This document shows positions 52,581-64,000 of a stretch of 64,000 bases of DNA, one piece after another (position 1 is the first letter of the stretch; every line of letters starts with the position of its first letter). Under the pieces are notes generated by a model. It did not search any database. It was given only the letters and a program-made list of their open reading frames with translations, and had not been told where the DNA came from. Source of the DNA: Yamagishiella unicocca (Eukaryota > Chlorophyta > Chlorophyceae > Chlamydomonadales > Volvocaceae); NCBI GenBank assembly GCA_003116995.1, contig BDSL01000003.1, positions 1,426,001-1,490,000 on the forward strand. The letters are read 5' to 3'. A program made the translations under genes and the position numbers.

Positions 52581-55500
52581 TCACACGTCAGACACCAGGT
52601 CCGGCCCTTCTCCCCAGTCCCACCTATGCTGCCGGGGCATGTGCCCCGCGGCGTTGCGCGCAGCAGGGGCTGCCGACTGGGCCGCCCGAGCCATGGCAGC
52701 CGCCATCGCAGCCGCCGCCGTGCCCGGCATCAGCGGCTCCACACTGACCCGGAAGTCCGCCACCGTCACCGGCATGGCCGGGGCCCTCTGAGCGTACCCG
52801 GCAGCTGGTGCGGGGGCAGCGGCGTACCGGTACTGCTGCTGCTGGTCCGGCGCGTGGGTCCGGGCGTACTGCTGCGGCTGCTGCGGCCGGGCGGCAGGCC
52901 GCGCAGCCGGGAGCTGTTGGTGTAGATGATGTGGATGCGCGCGGTGGTGCGGGTGGTGCGGCTGCTGTGGGACCGGGCCGTCAGCGCGGACCTGGTTGGG
53001 GTTCGGGAGGGGGAGGATGATGGGGAGGGCACGAGGCGACACAGTGCAGCGAGGAGCGGAGGGAGTTGGGAGCAGGATCGCGCAATCCCTGCTTGCCTGC
53101 CCGGCGGCATTTTCCCGCCTTCCCAAGCCACACACAGACGCAGAAACGCACCTGCATGTCGTTCAGGTGTGTGCGCACGCGCCTCTCGACGTCAAGCTGC
53201 TGGCCGAGTGATTCGACGTGGTTCTGGAGCAGCAGCAGCAGCAGCAGGAGGGTTGAGGGGCAGGTCAGGTCAGGGCGCCGCGGTGGTGGGTGTCCGGATG
53301 CGTTTTGATTCGAAATGTTGTTGAAGCTCAGTCCTGCCACCCCACCACCGATTTAAACGGCTCAGTCGTTTATCTTCTCCTGGCCTTCAGGCTCTCGCGA
53401 CAACAGCAAGCGCCTGCCAGGTACGGCAAGGCCCGTCATCCCAACAAGGGCTATTCGACATCCCAACACGTCATCCCGTACCCGCTGGCCGCGCCTACCT
53501 GCAAGCTTCGCAGCCTGGCGTGGCCGGCCTGAGCGGTCGTACAGGGCAGGAGGGGCAGCAGGCGGCGGGGGAAGGGAGAGGTGCATGTGAGTCGCATAAT
53601 GCCCGATCATAGCGCATTGACGAGGCAGGATCATAACGCACTGAAGAGGCGGCGGAGGATCAGGATCAGGCGGCAGGAGTAAAAACAATCAAGGCGCAGC
53701 GAGGCGCAGGCAGCACTCAGGACTTGGCACCGCCCCAGCTTCCGCCTCCGCAGCAACGAGCCCCTGGTCTCACCGCCGGGGCCTCCTTGGCGGCGGCTTG
53801 GAAGCGCAGGCTGTCGTTGTCGGCGGCCAGGATCTTCACCTGCCGCTGCAGCTGGGAGATGCGCGCCAGCATGAACCCATCAGCGTCACCGCCGCCGCCG
53901 CCAGCCCCCGCTGCAGCCGCCGTCCGTGCGCCGCCAGGCCCCCGGGCCTTATGGCCCGCCCGCACCGGGGATACCCCCGCCGGCGCCGGCGCTGCCGCCC
54001 CCCCGCCGGCTCCGCCGCTGAATGCCCCGGCGGCGACCGGGGTGCTGCCAGCGGGGGACTGCACCGCGGGCCTTATTCGGGGTACCGTGCGAGGTGTGCC
54101 GCCGGTGTCTGCCCCCGCCGCTGCCGCGGTGGCGGAGTCGTACGCGTAGTCCGCCGCCGCCTTGACCGCTTGTGAGTGCTGCAGCTGCAGCCTGCGCGCG
54201 TCCTCCTGCAGCACCAGCTTCTCGCGGCGCAGCTCGGAGACTTGGGCGAGGAGCGCCTGAGGGCAGCGGCGGGGCGAGGTGCGCTGTGTTTGGGGGTGGA
54301 GGAAAGCCCGTGTTTTCGGGTGGGAAGGGCTTGGGGGGCCAATGACGGCTAGGATGCGTTGGGGTAATCGGAAAGTGGGGCATGGGGTGGTATATGATTT
54401 GACGTCGCCGTCGTTAGCCTAGCCGCACTTGGCATGGCGCAAACCGCCGCCACTCCTGTGCTACGGAGTATTGGAGTTGTCGCCTGGACTCGTTTGAGTT
54501 CTGCTCCGACACCCCTTGTCCCGCTGCGCGCACCTCAATGAGCTCCTGCTGCTGCTGCTCCAGGGCCGCCGACTGGGCCGCGGCCTCCTCGCTGCCGGCT
54601 CCCCGGCCGCTGCTGCTGGGGACAGGGCTCAGCCGCGCCAGGTCCAGGTGCACCTGCGGACACAAACACACAAAACACATTTATAACACATATAAGGAAC
54701 ACAAAAATCACAAATCACAAAACGCACATGGTTAGTGACCAGACGCAAACACGAGTACAAGACAGTGGTCTGGAGGCGGCTGCTCTCAGCGCTACGCATT
54801 GTGCATTCGTGCTGCCGTCTGGAGGACCGGCCTGGAGGGAGGTCCGTGTGGCAGCAGCAGCCCCACTCCTCGCCGCACCCCCATTGCGCTCGCAGAAGCG
54901 CCCCCGTCCCATCCCACCCCTCTACTTTGGTTCCAGCACCACCACCTGTACCCCGTACTCGCCTGCAGCTCGTGTTTGTCCAGAGTCAGCAGGTCCACCT
55001 GTACGGCAGGGAAGGGGCGGCGGGAGAAACGACAGCATCACGGCCGCCGGAAGTGGGGGAAGAATGCGCGCAAGGAGAAAAGTGAGGAATGCTGGCCATC
55101 GCAAAGCCAAAACCATCCGAGCCCGCGCCGGGGCCAGCCGCGCCCCGCACCTTCTCCTGCAGCTGCGCGATCCTGCCCGCAAGCGCCGACGCGTTGTCGT
55201 ACGTCGTACGCGAGTGCAGCACTGCGGCACGCAGCTGGCGGTTCTCCCCCTCCAGCCCCTGCAGCCGCCCCGCCATGTCCCGCAGCTGGTCCCGGAGGTC
55301 GTCCGCTCCGTCCGACATGGCGCTCTGCGGGTTAGGGGTTAGGTTGGTTCAGGTTTGGGGGCTTTAGGGGCTCCTCCTAAAACCCAACCGTCGACTGAGC
55401 GGAGTTTTAGGGCAGGGCACAAAGGCCGGGAAATCGGAAGGATTAAGTAACAGGGGCCCGCGGCAGCTCCCGTACAGACGTAAGGCCCGAGATCCTTGAC

Positions 55501-58500
55501 CGTATCCCCCACGAACCGGAGTCAAGAGGCGCCCTTGCATTCATGTCACGCCCCCCATGCATGTTTCACGCACTGTACGACACGACCCGCAGCTGCCGTA
55601 CCTTGACGCCCTGCGTGCGGGCGACCAGCTCGTCCATCTCGCAGTACACCGCCGCCAGCTGCCGCTCCAGCTGCATGCACCTGGCGGCCATGTGGGCCTC
55701 CCGTGCGTCCCGGGGACTGCCCGGGGTGTCCCCGCCTCCAGGGTTTCGTGCCGCCGCGTCCGACCCACCAGGGTTTCGTGCCGGCCCCTGCCCCGCCCCG
55801 GGGGTTCCCCCCGTGCCCCCGCCCCCACCCCGAGACGGCCTCCCACGCTGCTGCTGCCCCTCTTCCTGGCCCCGTCGCGGCGGGGGCGGAGAGCGGCCCC
55901 CTCGCTGCAGCGGCGACCCCGCATCCATCCCGTCGAACCGCTCCTCCGCCCGCTGCTGCTCGTGACGCCTCGGCAGGGTGGCGCCAACAACCAGCACGTC
56001 ACGGCCGCGGCTGCTGGTCTCCCGCTCTTTCCAAACGGCGTCGCTGCTGCGGTAGCTACCGCTGTCGTCCTCGTCGTCGTCGTCCTCATTGTCGATAGCA
56101 TGGCCGGCTTGCACCTCCGCCGGCTGCGACCCAGCGGGTCGGGAACCGTCCGGTCGGGACGCTGACCTCGCCGCTTCCGCCGCCGTTCTGGAGGAGCCTG
56201 ACTGCCGCGACGTCATCGACGTGGTGGTGGTGGTGGTGGTGGTGGGCCCCGCTGGGGGGGCAGCTGAGTACGCCGACAAGGAGCCCCTCCCGTGAAGCGG
56301 AAGCTCGAACAACTCCTCCTCCTCCTCGTCACCACCTTGCTGGTAGCCCGTCCCTTCCAGCTGGTAGCCCTCCTCAGCACCGGAGCCCTCCTCTTCCTGC
56401 TCCTGCTGCTCCTCCTCCTGCTGCTCCGCTTGCTGCTCCTCTTCCTCCTCAGAGCTGGACGTGAGCCGGCGCCAACGACCCCGCGGCCTCGAGGGCATGT
56501 GCGGTGCGCCACCCGGCAGCGCCCCGACCGGCTCAGACGACGCCCACCGACCCAGCGTCCCCGCCCGCCCTGTAGCTGTGTTCTCCACCTCGGTGGCTGC
56601 TGCCGCGGCGTACTCCCGCGTGCCAGCGAACGGAGACGGCGACAGAGGGTCGGGCACGGCAGCATAGGCAACGGGCCAATCGCTGCCCTCTCCGCCGCTG
56701 CCCTGCCCGCGGCGCTCCGGCGACGAGCCGGCCCCTGGCCCTCCACGCGACCGGAACGCCGCAGCCGCCGCCCCGTGGGACTCCTGCGTCTCCAGCACGT
56801 CAACGTCGGTGCTGACGGAGGAGGTGGCGGAGGCAAAGGCTGCCACCGTGTCCGCCAAGAGCCCCTCGACTCTGGACGTGAGGTTTTGGGTTGAGTCGGA
56901 GGGGCCCGGGCGGGCCTTGGGCAGGGGCAGGGGCTGGTGCGGCGGGCTGTGCTGCCGCCGCTCTGGCTGGTGCTGCGGTTGGTGGTGCGGCCATGCAGGG
57001 GGAGGAGGTGGGCTGGAGGTGCCGATGAAGGAGGTAGGAGCTGGGTAGGGTTGCGGGAGGGAGTGGGGTGCCAGTGACAGGGCTCGAAGGGGTGACGTTC
57101 CAGCTGGCCCCGCCGCGGCAGCAGAACGTGGGCGCCCCGTGGTGGCGCCCCGCCGCTCTCCGACCGCATCCCGGGGGGGCGGTGCCGCATCGCGCCGCGG
57201 AGGGCTGGAGGTCGATGTTGAGGGGCGCCCCGAGTTGCCCGCCGCGCCGGACGACGGCGATCTGGATCTGGATCGCCCGCTGACGGAGGCCTGTCGTACG
57301 CCTGCAGCTGCGCCTTGTGACGCTGTGCTGGTGGGTGCAGCGCGCGCGGTACGGAAGGAGCCAACAGCCAGCTCCGAAGACGGCGACCTGGGCCGGCCGC
57401 TGACGGAGCCCGGTCGTACGCCCGCCGCGCCGTACGTCGACGGCGAGCTGGAGGGCACGGCGCCCAGGACCCTGAAGACACCCCCCGCAGCGGGCGCCGA
57501 TGACCTGGGCCGCCCATCCACGGAAGCCGGTCGTACACCTGTCATACCTTGCGACGGGCTGGCGGCTGGCGGCGTACCCACGCTCCGGTGAGTGCCTGCC
57601 AGGTCAGACGACGGCGATCTGGGTCGGCCGCTGACGGAGCCCGGTCGTACACCTGCCGAGCCGTACGTCGACGGCGAGCTGGAGGGCGCGCTGGCCACGC
57701 TCCGGAATGCCCCGCCTCCTGCCGGAGCTGACGATGGGGGCGATCCGGACCGGGGCTGCGAGGTAGTGGAGGCTGTCCGAAGTCTGGGCGACCGAGGCGA
57801 GGGATCCCCGTGTGACCGTGGGCTGGCGGCGATGGCGGCACGCAGCTCCCCCACCGCACTAGCCAGCGACGGTTGAGGACGTGGGCTGGCCGCAGGCCGA
57901 AGACCGCCCATAGCCGCTTCGTATGGGTAAGGAGGCGACCATGGCCGGCCGGTGCTGGCAGTCCCGTACCCCCCCGCGAGATCTGGTGATTGAGATCTAG
58001 GCGACCAGTCCAGTGAGGTGGCGGCGGCAGCCGCCCGCCGCTGCGCGGTGCCGCCGCCGTACGTCGGGGATCTGGATCTGGAGGCCACGACGGCCCGCAG
58101 CTCCGCCGCCGCCATCGCGACCGCCGACAGCCTCGCGTCTTCGAGATCCGGATCCGGATCCGGGGTGGGAGGCCTGGACCTCGCGGCGATGACCGAGTCC
58201 ATTGTTGCCCGGTACGTGGGAGATCGGGACGCGACAGCTACCACAGCCCGCAGCTCCGCAGCGGCAGCGGCCGCCGCCGACAGGGCCCTAGCGCGGGCTT
58301 CAGACAGGATCTCGCTGCTGGTGTACTGCGACAGCGATCTTGATCTCGCTGCGACGGCTGCCCGCAGGCCCTCCACCGCCCCGGCAATCGACGCCCTATA
58401 GGCCCGAGAGGCGACCGGTGTCTGCAACCCGCCAGCTCCTCCGCCTGCTGGGTGGTGCTGTGCGGGAGATATGGGCCAGGAGGAAGTGGCCGACGCAGGA

Positions 58501-61500
58501 GATTGCGGCCGAGCGGCGACTGCGGCCGTGCGTGCTGCGTTCGGCGCCGGTGACCTGGACCGCGAGCTCACACGGCTCCGGGCCGCCGCATTCGGCGCCG
58601 GCGATGTGGGTCGGGTGGTGCCGGTGGTTGCGCGAGCTGCGCTCGGCGCTGGTGATCTGGGTCGGGTGCTGCCGGCAGGGCGCGGGGACGCGTCAGGAAT
58701 CGGTGACCTGGACCGGGAGGCGAGGGTGCTCCGAGCCACGCCAGGCGAGGGCGATCTGGGTCGGGCGCCGGGTGTAGCGCGAGCTGCACTAGGCGCGGGA
58801 GATCGAGACCGGGGGCCGCCAGTGCTCCGAGCCGCGTCCGGGGCGGGAGATCTGGGCCCGGAGCTGCGAGCAGCTGCATGTAGGGCCGCCGGTGTGGGTG
58901 ACCGGGGCCGGGCGCCATAAGCTGCTTGTGTTGTTGCATCCGGGGCGGGTGACCTGGACAGCACCCGCGCTGTCGTACGAGTCACACTGGGTGACGGCGA
59001 AGGTGAACGGGCGCTCGCTCGAGGCGTGCGGGTCGAACCCGGCGGCGGTGAGGGGGAGCGGGCACTGCTGGCGGCGGCCCGAGCCGTATAAGGCATCGTG
59101 GGTGATCTGGGTCCGGCGCTCATTGTCGTACGAGCCTTGTCCGGTGTCGCCGACCTGGGCCGCAGCCCCGCGGCCGCATGAGATGCAGCGTCCTTGGTTG
59201 TTGATCTGGGTCCAGTCCGACCCACATCCGGCGTTGCGGATCTTGATCTGGGTCGCGCGGCATCGGGGGCTGGTGACCTGGGCCTGCTGGATCCGACGCC
59301 AGGACGTGCTGCAGCGGCTGCTGCTGCTGGTGATCTGAGCCCGGCGCCGGCGGTGGCTGAAACGGCCGCGCGGGCGGAAACCGGAGACGGCGACCTGGGC
59401 CTTACACCATAGACCGTGCGCGCGGCATCAAGTGCCGGCGATCTGGGCCTTGAGCCGATCGGGATCCGGATCTCCCCCAGTGCGGCCGCTGACGGAGATC
59501 TGGTTCGAAGAGCAGCAGCGCGCGGCACCTCCGCAACAGCGCCATTGGTCGCCGATCTGGGTCGCATTCCGAATGCCGTGTCGGGCCGCGGCGAGGTGGC
59601 CCGTGGGATCAGTGCCGTACGTGCTGCATCGGGCGTTGGCGATCTGGGCCTTACACCAGCGGCAGCAAGCGTTGAATCAGGCCTTGGCGATCTAGGCCGT
59701 GGAAGAAGGCCCGTATGCGCTGCATCTGGCATCGGCGATCTGGGTCTTGTACCATAGACCGTACGCGCTGCATCTGGTATCGGCGACCTGGGCCTTGTGC
59801 CGTAGGCCGTACGCGCCGCGTCCGGCGTCGGCGATCTGGGCCTTGCGCCATAGACCGTACCCATTGGCTCTGGCCTCGGCGATCTGGGTCTTGCGGCCGC
59901 AGTAGCTCGCATCTCGTCAATCGCAGCCGCTGCTGGCGATCGTGACCGGGCGGCGTTGGAGACGGCAGGGCGCCGCTGCTCTGAAGGATCCGGCGTTGGC
60001 GACCGGGACCTGTTGGCAGCTCCAGGGGGGCTCCGCCCTGTCGCGCCAGCCGCTGGTGACACCGACCGGGGCCGAGCCGCCGAGCCGCTGGCAGCGGCCG
60101 CATATCCCCGTGAGAAGCCCACGCCCTCGCCTGGGTGGTGTCGGTAAGAGGGCGTTGCGATGTCGGCTGTGGTGTGGGTTGCGAGGGGGAGGGCGAAAGC
60201 GGTGTGGGTTGCGAGGGGGGGATAAAAAATAAATCATCGAAGCCGCGGGGGGCGGAGGGACGAATGATCGATGCACCAGGATCGTTAATGCGATAGGCGC
60301 GAGGCGGGTTGGAGTGCGACCCCTCACACCAGCTGTCCCGCTTTCCTCCCTACACCCTTACACCCTCCTTACCCCTCTGCCCCCTCCTTCTCTGCACTGA
60401 CGGCGCCAGCGGCCCCCTCCCCGCCCACACCACCTCACCACCTCCCCCCACCCCCCACGGGTCTTCCTCGAACCCCCCCCACCCAAACCACCAAACCACC
60501 CAAACCGCCGCACCGGTGCCTGCCTGCTGGCGCCCGCCGCCTGCACCCCGCCACGACGGCTCCCTGCCGCTGCTGGTGCTGCCGCTGGACGTGCCCCCTA
60601 GCACCGCCGCCGCCAGCGTCGCAGCCGCCACCGTGCCACCCCGGTGCGGGCTCCCCCGCCTCTCCCCGCGGGATGGGACCTCCGCCATACCCCTCCCCGA
60701 ACGGGGACTCCTAGCGACCGCTGCCGCCCCCGCGCCTGACCCGCCAGCACCGCGGCTTCCAGCACCGATGACGATGCCCATTGCTTTCGCCTGGCCGTCC
60801 GTCACCCAGTGCAGCAGCTCCGCCGCCTCAGCATCGCCGCCAGTCAGACCCAGCAGCAGCCGCACCAGCCGCCGCGCGTGCTGGCGCGACTCCAGCAGCT
60901 GCGGCTGCTGCCGGTGCAGCTGCTGCAGCGACCGCAGGAGCCGCATGCGCTTGCCGGGCGCGAGGCCCTGCTGCATGACGCCGGCGGGGCCGTCCGAGTC
61001 GCTGGTGCCGCCGCCGCCGCCGCCGCGGCCAGCGGCTGCGAAGTGGACGACGGCGGAGCGGCCGCCACCGCCGCCACCCGCGCTGCGGCGGGCGACGCCC
61101 CCGCCGGCTGTGGACCCCTGAGGGTGGGCCACGGCCCCCCCGGAAGTACCCAGGAGGGCGGACAGCAGCTGCGAGACGTCGTCATCTTGGTACCCCTCAT
61201 CATCCTCGTCATCCTCGTCATCATCCTCGTCATCAAAGCCCAAGCCCATGTCGCGGTCGCTCCGTCGCAGCTCCTGGTCCCGACGGCTGCGCCGCTCCCG
61301 CCGCCGCTCCTCCCGCTGCCGCCGCTGCTCCGCCGCCGCCTCGCCGCCAGCAGCCGCGGCCCCGCCCCCGTGCAAGCGCTGCAGCGACTGCCGCGCTCGC
61401 TCCAGCTGGCCGTGCAGCCTGCGGCCGCCGCCAGCGGAGGCGCCGCCGGAGCTACCCGCAGCACCCATACGGGGTGCGGCCCGTTGAGGGAGTTCTTGCA

Positions 61501-63305
61501 GGACGCTGGTGCTACGCTTGCGAGTCTTCGCCTCGGCAGCGCTGGTGGCGGCGGCGGCGGCGGCGCGCCCTCCATCCGTCTGCGACCTCCGGGCGGACGC
61601 CAGCGCCGCCGCAGCGCGCTCGTCCTCCTCGCCGTCAGACGACGAGCTGCTGCCGTACAGTGCGCCGTGAAGCGAGGCCCGGGACGCGCCGCCGGCGCTG
61701 GAGCCGTCGACGATGGACATGGTGGCGACCGCTATGCGGGCCCAGCCACTGCCTCCCAGACCACCACCGCCGCCTCCACTGCTGCCGCCAACCCTGCCGC
61801 CGCCGCCGCTGACCCCACGCATGGCTGCCGCGCCGCCGCCCGCACTACGGCCCGAAGCGCGCTCCGGGAGCTGGGACTGCTGCTGGCGCTGATGGGCTTC
61901 CAGCAGGTCCTCGCTACTGGAGCTGGAGTCGGCGCCGGCGCCGCGGCTCCGCCTCCGAAGCGTGATGGTGCTGGAGGCGCCGCCGCCCCGCGGTGCAGCG
62001 CGACCCGTGGGTCCGCCGCCGCCGGCGGCGGCGGCGACCCGGTCGCCCCAGCGGCCACCGCTGGCGCCGTCGCCGGTGCTAGTGCGTGTGCCTGCGGCTG
62101 CTCTCAGGCCCCGCGGTGATGTCTGGAGCCGTACCTCCGGCGCCAGCCGCGCGCCGTACTCCTCGCCGGCGCCGCCTGCCGACGCCGTAGCTACGGCCAC
62201 CGCGACACGCTGCCGTACACTCTGCACCGCGCTGGGCCTCTTGTCCCTCGCTGGGCCCCCGACGCTGCCGCCGTCCTCGTCCTCCGCATCCCCTCGGCCG
62301 CCAGCCCCTCGTCTGTTGGCCCGCAGCACCTGCGACGCCCGCAGCACCTGCGACGCCCGCAGCACCTGCGATGCCCGCTCCAGCCCCGCCGCCGCCTCCG
62401 CTGCATCCGCCTCCGCCTCGGATCCCGACAGCGCACCGCCGCTGCGGCCAGAGCCGCCCCCGTACGCACGACCCTCCCGCCGCCTGCCGCCGCCGCCACC
62501 GTCTGCCCTGCCAGCAGAGGGTGATCGCTGCCGCATCAGGTAATCCAGCGCCCGGACCGCCGGTGACATGGCGGCGGGCGACACGCCGGCAGATCCCTGT
62601 ACGACGCTGACGGCGGCGCCGACGCTGCTGCGGCGACCGGCCGGCGTGGCGGCGGCAGAGGCGCTGTGCACTCCTGAGCGGCGCGGAGACGTGCGGAGCG
62701 ACGCGGTGGCGGTCAAAGTGGTGATGCTGCTGGGGGCGGCTCCGAGACCGCGGCCGGCCGGCAGGCCCGCGTCCCTGTGGTCGCCGCTCTCCGCACTGCT
62801 GTGGCGGCCAGCGGCTCTGGCGCTGCAAGGGCAGGCAGGGCATGTGGGCGGGAACATGAGGTCACGGAGGGCTGGTGCTGCAGGCCACTAGGAGGGTGCA
62901 TTGGCGAGGTTGGGGAGCAGGTTGGGGAGCAGGCAGCGACAGCGACAGCGGCCCCGGCGGCCGTTGGATCATGCCGTACCTTCTTGGCGAATGACGGTCT
63001 GACGCGGCGGCGCGCCGGGCGCCAACGGGCGAGTGGCTCGGCGTCGCAGCGCGCGGCCTCGCTTTGGCGTCGTCGGCGTCTTCGCTGCTGGCACTTGGGA
63101 CCGTCAGCAGCCCGGCGGTGAACTCGCTGACGTTCGCGAGCTGCAGGGCTTCGGCGGATTGGCGCAGCCTGTGTACGCTCTCGGTGCCGGACCCGCGAGC
63201 GCTGCGCATTGCTCGGGCCGTTTCGCGACGCATATCCGTGTCCTTACGCTCCACATGCACGAGAAGCGCCGCTGATGCGATGTCATATTTGCTTGGCGTC
63301 ACCAT
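52581..63305 (-). CDS. Giant Arg-Ser-Pro-repeat protein with coiled-coil C-terminal part, uncharacterised
   Basis: Exons on the minus strand: 63305-62980, 62822-60514, 60130-55602, 55324-55151, 54998-54963, 54653-54534, 54256-53774, 53223-53152, 52991-52581; 8460 nt, 2819 residues, phases consistent. The start, an ATG at 63305, opens a folded-looking segment (MVTPSKYDIASAALLVHVER..., QSAEALQLANVSEFTAGLL). Residues about 110-880 are Gly/Ala/Ser-rich with acidic patches. From about 885 to 1900 come dozens of units like ARPRSPTPDAART, each with an SP site. An acidic Glu/Gln stretch follows. From about 2350 (MQLERQLAAVYCEMDELVAR) to 2683 heptad-like coiled coils are split over short exons. The tail is Gln/Ala-rich. 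No domain recognised; a basal-body, cytoskeletal or nuclear-speckle scaffold would fit the composition but is speculation. Intron 54962-54654 seems to use a GC donor. Confidence 0.
55331..55390 (-). repeat. Telomere-like degenerate repeat before a coiled-coil gene acceptor
   Basis: Plus strand GGGTTAGGGGTTAGG, with CTTTAGGGG and CCTAAAACCC further on. Read along the minus-strand gene it is C-rich CCCTAACCC ending at the acceptor. Confidence 0.
57230..59920 (-). repeat. Coding repeat array, (R/P)RSPxPDAAR units
   Basis: Irregular 39-66-bp units encoding R-P-R-S-P-(T/I/A)-P-D/S-A-A-R motifs, with TVYGxRPRSP variants near the start of the exon. Length polymorphism between strains is likely. Confidence 0.
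60447..60475 (+). repeat. Intron-end repeat, family A, after a coiled-coil gene donor
   Basis: CCCACGGGTCTTCCTCGAAC on plus. The gene is on minus and its donor is at 60513, so the copy is inverted relative to the gene and donor-proximal, as the rule predicts. Confidence 0.
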
Positions 63306-64000
63306 GATCCCGCTATGCTATGCTTGCTGTTGGGCACCGGCACCAGCGCTGGTAGGCCTTCAGAAGCCGATGCCCATTAGCGTCAATCGTTATGTACTAA
63401 TGTCAAGAATAATTGCTTATAATTGAAACGCTGCGAACTGCGCGAATGCCATAATGCCTCGGCTGTTTGACGCTTGGTCAAACGGTTTGCGAACACCTAC
63501 AGTCAATTAATTTGATATGGAGGTAAAAATTGTTCCTAAGGCACTCGTAACTGCGTCAATGTCAGTGACGTGCTTGATCGTGTAGTCAAGTCAAAGTCAG
63601 GAAGCTAGCCCTACTCACAACATCCCTGGAGCACTGCGGATGAGCAAAATTAGCCTCGACCAATCCTGTTAATTCCTATGGCAGTAAAAAGCCAAGCCGT
63701 GGAACTCTGGCGAGACATGTTGCGTCCGTACATACGCACGTTACTCAACCGCTTCCCGCCCTGGACATTTAGAAGTGTGGCTTGAAATCGTGTAATTCAT
63801 ATAATTAAATATCATACTCACCAACACCAGCGCACGTACCTTGCATTGGGTCAGTAACCGCTGCCAGGGGCAAGAGCTCGGCCTGCCCTGACAAACAGGA
63901 TTAACATATGTTACACTGCCACTTAGTTTTAGATGACATACGCAGGCAAGGCATGGCCGTTTGGCTCCTCCGTAGGACGGACGTTTGGCTCTCCCTTGTC
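63306..64000. other. Upstream region of the coiled-coil gene
   Basis: AT-rich compared with the rest of the window, particularly after 63400. No coding exon or RNA gene recognised. Presumably holds the minus-strand promoter; AATTATAAG-type motifs near 63415-63425 could serve as a TATA element, unproven. Confidence 0.

Overview
The window is nuclear DNA of a GC-rich eukaryote, most likely a volvocine/chlamydomonadalean green alga. Four things point there. Genes are split into many short exons by GC-rich GT-AG introns. Coding tracts are rich in Ala, Gly and Pro. Gene ends carry TGTAA-type polyadenylation signals. Interstitial TTTTAGGG repeats match the Chlamydomonas telomere unit. I rebuilt exon chains by hand from splice sites and reading phase. 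In all six chains the phases agree and the total coding length is divisible by three.

Layout, left to right. (1) 1-17661, plus: DNA mismatch-repair gene MSH3, cut at its 5' end by the window edge. Its 6.1-kb sixth intron holds an antisense tRNA-Arg(ACG) gene and a 5'-truncated but open LINE retrotransposon (endonuclease end, reverse transcriptase, zf-RVT). (2) 17662-18997: intergenic DNA with two perfect hairpins. (3) 18998-28560, plus: mitochondrial-type HSP70 in 18 exons. (4) 29858-32471, minus: short-chain dehydrogenase of the CsgA-like group. (5) 33219-35520, minus: TrmH/SpoU-type RNA 2'-O-ribose methyltransferase. (6) 35957-50595, plus: a giant (about 2679 aa) multi-EF-hand protein with a Gln-rich 12-residue repeat, divergent from the methyltransferase across a 436-bp promoter region. 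(7) 52581-63305, minus: a giant (about 2819 aa) disordered protein with Arg-Ser-Pro repeats and a coiled-coil C-terminal part, convergent with the EF-hand gene.

These are independent eukaryotic transcription units, not an operon, and no shared pathway is evident. The most striking feature is inside the introns. Several short dispersed repeat families recur in introns of five of the six host genes. They obey a polarity rule relative to the host transcript: one orientation sits just upstream of 3' splice sites and the reverse complement just downstream of 5' splice sites. Telomere-like repeats follow the same rule. This resembles an introner-like family or a transposon-derived intron-end module and is the best candidate here for an undescribed system.
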